Origin: Paractinoplanes rishiriensis
Lineage (GTDB): Bacteria > Actinomycetota > Actinomycetes > Mycobacteriales > Micromonosporaceae
Assembly (NCBI RefSeq): GCF_016862375.1
Contig: NZ_BOMV01000105.1
Location: forward strand, 1 to 64,000
Length of the DNA: 64,000 nucleotides
Reading direction: 5' to 3'
The notes under the pieces are model-generated. The model made no database searches and had not been told where the DNA came from. It saw nothing but the letters and a program-made list of their open reading frames with translations. Both the position numbers and the translations under genes were made by a program. Positions 61,909 through 64,000 of the stretch are shown in pieces (the stretch's first letter is position 1; each line of letters begins with the position of its first letter).

Positions 61909-62376
61909 ATGACTTCCAGCACGTATGCCAGCAAAGGGGTCGCACTTCAGACCGCACCGAACGCCTTCAGCGCCGAACGCCTGCTGCGCCGGGCCGCCCT
62001 GCGGGTCACCCGCCCGCGGGTCGCGGTGTTCAACGCGGTGCACGAACATCCCCACCTCGACACCGACTCGATCATTCGCCTCGTCCGCGGAGACCTCGGC
62101 GACGTCTCCGTGCAGGCGGTCTACGACGTGCTGCGGGCGCTCACCGCGGCTCGTCTGATCCGGCGCATCGAGCCGGCCGGTTCGGTGCCGCGCTACGAGA
62201 CGCGGGTCGGCGACAACCACCACCACGTCGTGTGCCGGTCCTGCGGGACCATCGCCGACGTCGACTGCGCCACCGGCACCGCACCCTGCCTCACGGCTTC
62301 CGACCATCACGGGTACATGATCGACGAGGCCGAGGTGGTTTTCTGGGGCATGTGCCCCGCCTGCTACCGCTCCTGA
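61909..62376 (+). CDS. Fur-family metalloregulator (FurA/CatR/PerR-like)
   Basis: A 155-residue Fur-family repressor. The winged helix is at residues 25-90 (LRVTRPRVAVFNAVHEHPHL; VSVQAVYDVLRALTAARLI). The HHHVVCRSCG segment and the end CPAC give two CxxC pairs (C109/C112 and C149/C152) for the structural zinc. The region DHHGYMIDEAEVVFWGMCP resembles the peroxide-sensing FurA/CatR group, which normally precedes a catalase-peroxidase gene; here no catalase follows. GGGAG lies five bases before the ATG. A strong terminator follows at once. Confidence 0.9.
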   Translation: MTSSTYASKGVALQTAPNAFSAERLLRRAALRVTRPRVAVFNAVHEHPHLDTDSIIRLVRGDLGDVSVQAVYDVLRALTAARLIRRIEPAGSVPRYETRVGDNHHHVVCRSCGTIADVDCATGTAPCLTASDHHGYMIDEAEVVFWGMCPACYRS

Positions 62377-62415
62377 AAGGTGGGCCGCCTTCCACGGAGG
62401 GCGGCCCAACCTTTT
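62376..62415 (+). terminator. Terminator after the Fur-family gene
   Basis: AAAGGTGGGCCGCC (62376-62389) pairs with GGCGGCCCAACCTTT (62400-62414) with one bulge, and the hairpin runs into CTTTT, giving a classical intrinsic terminator that overlaps the stop codon by one base. Confidence 0.88.
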
Positions 62416-62440
62416 CCCGGCCCCCGTGCGTTCATAGGCT

Positions 62441-62965
62441 GTGAGCACCCAGCCCGGTGGCGACGAGCAGGCCGAATTCGTCGCATTCGTTCAGGCGCGG
62501 CAGCATCGTCTGCTCCGCTCGGCCTACCTTGTCTGCGGTGATCACCACCTGGCCGAGGACCTGTTGCAGGGTGCCTTGGTCAAGCTGGCTCTGCATTGGC
62601 GCAAGGTTCGCGACGGCGAGCCCGAGGCCTTCGTCCGCACCGTGCTCTACCGAGATGCCGTCTCCTGGTGGCGGCGCTGGCGGCGGGAGCGTCTGACGTC
62701 GACGCTGCCCGACTCGGTGCGGCCGGCCCGCGACGACGAGTTGTCCACCCGCATCGTGTTCGAGCGTGCGCTGCGCCAGTTGGCGCCGCGTCAGCGGGCC
62801 GTGCTCGTCCTGCGGTATTTCGACGACCTCACCGAGACCCGCACCGCGGAGATCCTCGGTGTCTCGGTCGGCACCGTCAAGAGTCAGACCAGTGCCGCTC
62901 TGCGCCGGCTCCGTGAGCTGGCGCCCGAGCTGGGCGATTTGTTGCGCGCGGGCAGGGAGAGATGA
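62441..62965 (+). CDS. SigE-family (actinobacterial) ECF RNA polymerase sigma factor
   Basis: A 174-residue sigma factor of the short actinobacterial SigE type. Region 2 is at residues about 15-75 (RLLRSAYLVCGDHHLAEDLL; FVRTVLYRDAVSWWRRWRRE) and region 4 at about 105-160 (QLAPRQRAVLVLRYFDDLTE; ILGVSVGTVKSQTSAALRRL). It begins with GTG 62441. The next gene starts one base after its stop and encodes a single-pass membrane protein that is likely its anti-sigma partner. A -10-like TAGGCT directly abuts the GTG, so the true promoter is unclear. Confidence 0.92.
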   Translation: MSTQPGGDEQAEFVAFVQARQHRLLRSAYLVCGDHHLAEDLLQGALVKLALHWRKVRDGEPEAFVRTVLYRDAVSWWRRWRRERLTSTLPDSVRPARDDELSTRIVFERALRQLAPRQRAVLVLRYFDDLTETRTAEILGVSVGTVKSQTSAALRRLRELAPELGDLLRAGRER

Positions 62966-62966
62966 C

Positions 62967-64000
62967 ATGGGGCACGGCGAGTTGGGCGAGTTGTTGGCGG
63001 AGGCGGCGTCCGAGGTCCAGCCGCGCGCCTATGCCGATTGGGCCTGGACGGAGGCGGGCCGCACCCGCCGGCGTCGCCGGGTGACGGTGGTGAGTGCCTC
63101 GTTCGTGGCGGTGGTGCTGGTGGCGGTCGCGGGCTATCTCCTCGTACCCGCACAGCGCGGTGCCGAGCCCGACCCGGTGACCCACCGGCCGCCGCCTCCG
63201 CCGTCGACCCCGGTGCCGGCCGTCCAGCAGGTGCCCGACGCCCTGCCCCGGCATGTCGTCCCGCCGTTGCCGCTCAACGCGGTCGATTTCATGCCCGACC
63301 CGGCCAGGAAGCTGTCCGACGGGCCCATCGACGGCGCGGTCGCGGTCGTTCAGCCGTACGGTTCCCTGGGCTTCTGCGTGCTGAGCACGAGCGGTGAATG
63401 GGTCGACATCGACGTGGTGCAACTGTCGACCACGCACGACGCCGGCGGCAACCACGCCGATCCGCTGCGCTCGACCGCCCTGTCGCCCGACCGCAAACGG
63501 ATCGCCTTCCCGCAGCCCGGCTCCGTGATCGTCGTCGACCTGACCACGGCGAAGGCGCATCGCGTCCCGGTGCCGGGCCTCAACGAACAGGTGCTCTGGC
63601 AGGGTGACCGCACGGTGCTGGTGGGTGCGGGCGGGCCGGGTGCGGTGGCGGTCGACTGGGCCGCCGGCCGGGCCGCGCCGGTCGTCGCCGGCCTGTCGAC
63701 CTGGAACAGCGCGGCCCAGCGCGCCGAGGGCGCGCTGGTCCCGGAGCTGCCGGATGAGACCCGCACGGTCCGGCTGTGGGACCTCGCCAAGGCCGATCCC
63801 GTACGCGAGACGCCGGTGACCGACGCTCGCCTGGACGGTTATCAGGTGAACGAGTGGTACGGCCCGACCGTGAGCAACGGCGCCGACCTCGTGGTGCGGG
63901 CCGGTTGGGGGAGCAGCAGTTCATTCAGCGGCCTCGAGATGGTCGCCGTGGTCAACACCCGGACCGGCGTGGTGGAACGCATGCTCGACCTCGGCCGCGA
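62967..64000 (+). CDS. Probable membrane anti-sigma factor with beta-propeller ectodomain (runs off the right edge)
   Basis: At least 344 residues, incomplete at the window end. A cytoplasmic N-terminus of about 38 residues (MGHGELGELLAEAASEVQPR) is followed by a basic RRRRR stretch, one transmembrane helix at about 40-62 (VTVVSASFVAVVLVAVAGYL), a Pro-rich linker and an extracellular WD40/TolB-like propeller (STALSPDRKRIAFPQPGSVI; VRLWDLAKADPVRET). This is the usual layout of the protein encoded after SigE-type ECF genes. An AGGGAGAG ribosome binding site lies within the sigma gene end. The ATG at 62967 sets the frame; ATG 62962 is out of frame. Confidence 0.82.
   Translation, partial: MGHGELGELLAEAASEVQPRAYADWAWTEAGRTRRRRRVTVVSASFVAVVLVAVAGYLLVPAQRGAEPDPVTHRPPPPPSTPVPAVQQVPDALPRHVVPPLPLNAVDFMPDPARKLSDGPIDGAVAVVQPYGSLGFCVLSTSGEWVDIDVVQLSTTHDAGGNHADPLRSTALSPDRKRIAFPQPGSVIVVDLTTAKAHRVPVPGLNEQVLWQGDRTVLVGAGGPGAVAVDWAAGRAAPVVAGLSTWNSAAQRAEGALVPELPDETRTVRLWDLAKADPVRETPVTDARLDGYQVNEWYGPTVSNGADLVVRAGWGSSSSFSGLEMVAVVNTRTGVVERMLDLGR

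Overview
The window looks like chromosomal DNA of a GC-rich, mycelial-type actinomycete, most likely a Micromonosporaceae member close to Actinoplanes. The reasons are very high GC with third-position bias, several LacI regulators beside sugar ABC systems, many secreted glycan-active proteins, families typical of actinobacteria (DUF1707, DUF6082, SigB/SigF partner switching, ECF42 with a DGPF protein, SigE-type ECF), and repeated -10-like hexamers six or seven bases ahead of start codons, as in leaderless genes. The genus is inference. No rRNA, tRNA, insertion sequence, CRISPR array or prophage was recognised.

Layout. 0-2.4 kb: the start of a SigB/SigF-type sigma factor faces an HATPase anti-sigma gene and a STAS antagonist gene. 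Two decayed transporter genes (ArsB-type and CPA1-type) follow. 2.4-9 kb: a secreted Ig-like protein, glyA behind a ZTP riboswitch, a metallophosphoesterase, and a secreted discoidin plus beta-helix protein with LacI-type sites upstream. 9-13.3 kb: a LacI gene divergent from a three-gene sugar ABC importer, with a perfect 16-bp palindrome beside the importer promoter. 13.8-17.8 kb: a 1324-residue multidomain GH116-like enzyme.

17.9-32.3 kb is a complete L-rhamnose unit. On the minus strand lie rhaT-rhaP-rhaQ-rhaS-rhaM-rhaI (import, mutarotation, isomerisation). On the plus strand lie a LacI regulator and then rhaEW-rhaB-lutA-lutB-lutC. Rhamnose would be imported, isomerised to rhamnulose, phosphorylated and cleaved to DHAP and L-lactaldehyde. 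The SDR half of RhaEW makes L-lactate and LutABC oxidises it to pyruvate. The same operator half-site (GTTTCA) follows the -10 of all three promoters, and one copy is a perfect TGAAACGTTTCA palindrome.

32.3-33.6 kb is a lower-GC patch with small accessory genes. 33.6-41 kb carries a DUF1707 protein, two secreted proteins, a TetR plus ABC exporter operon and an intact CPA1 antiporter. 41-41.5 kb holds scraps of SpoIIE-like and STAS genes. 41.5-44.1 kb has ahcY behind an SAH riboswitch, and a two-helix sensor whose HisKA-like domain has lost its histidine. 44.2-49.3 kb has a GH3 enzyme, a PhyH-type oxygenase and a divergent LacI. 49.4-55.6 kb has a DGPF/ECF42 pair, a 1121-residue LPVTG surface protein and an EAL-HDOD protein. 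55.7-60.3 kb has a GH87-like beta-helix enzyme, an SDR epimerase, a membrane-anchored protein and a Gfo/Idh/MocA oxidoreductase.

60.3-61.9 kb has no conventional gene. It contains an apparently complete small transcription unit (promoter, LacI-type site, ribosome binding site, 18-codon ORF, strong terminator) followed by a decaying array of about eleven 56-bp repeats. The window ends with a Fur-family regulator, a SigE-type ECF sigma factor and the start of its probable membrane anti-sigma partner.

The overall theme is extracellular glycan breakdown and sugar import under separate LacI repressors. Coordinates of sites were counted by eye and may be off by one or two bases.
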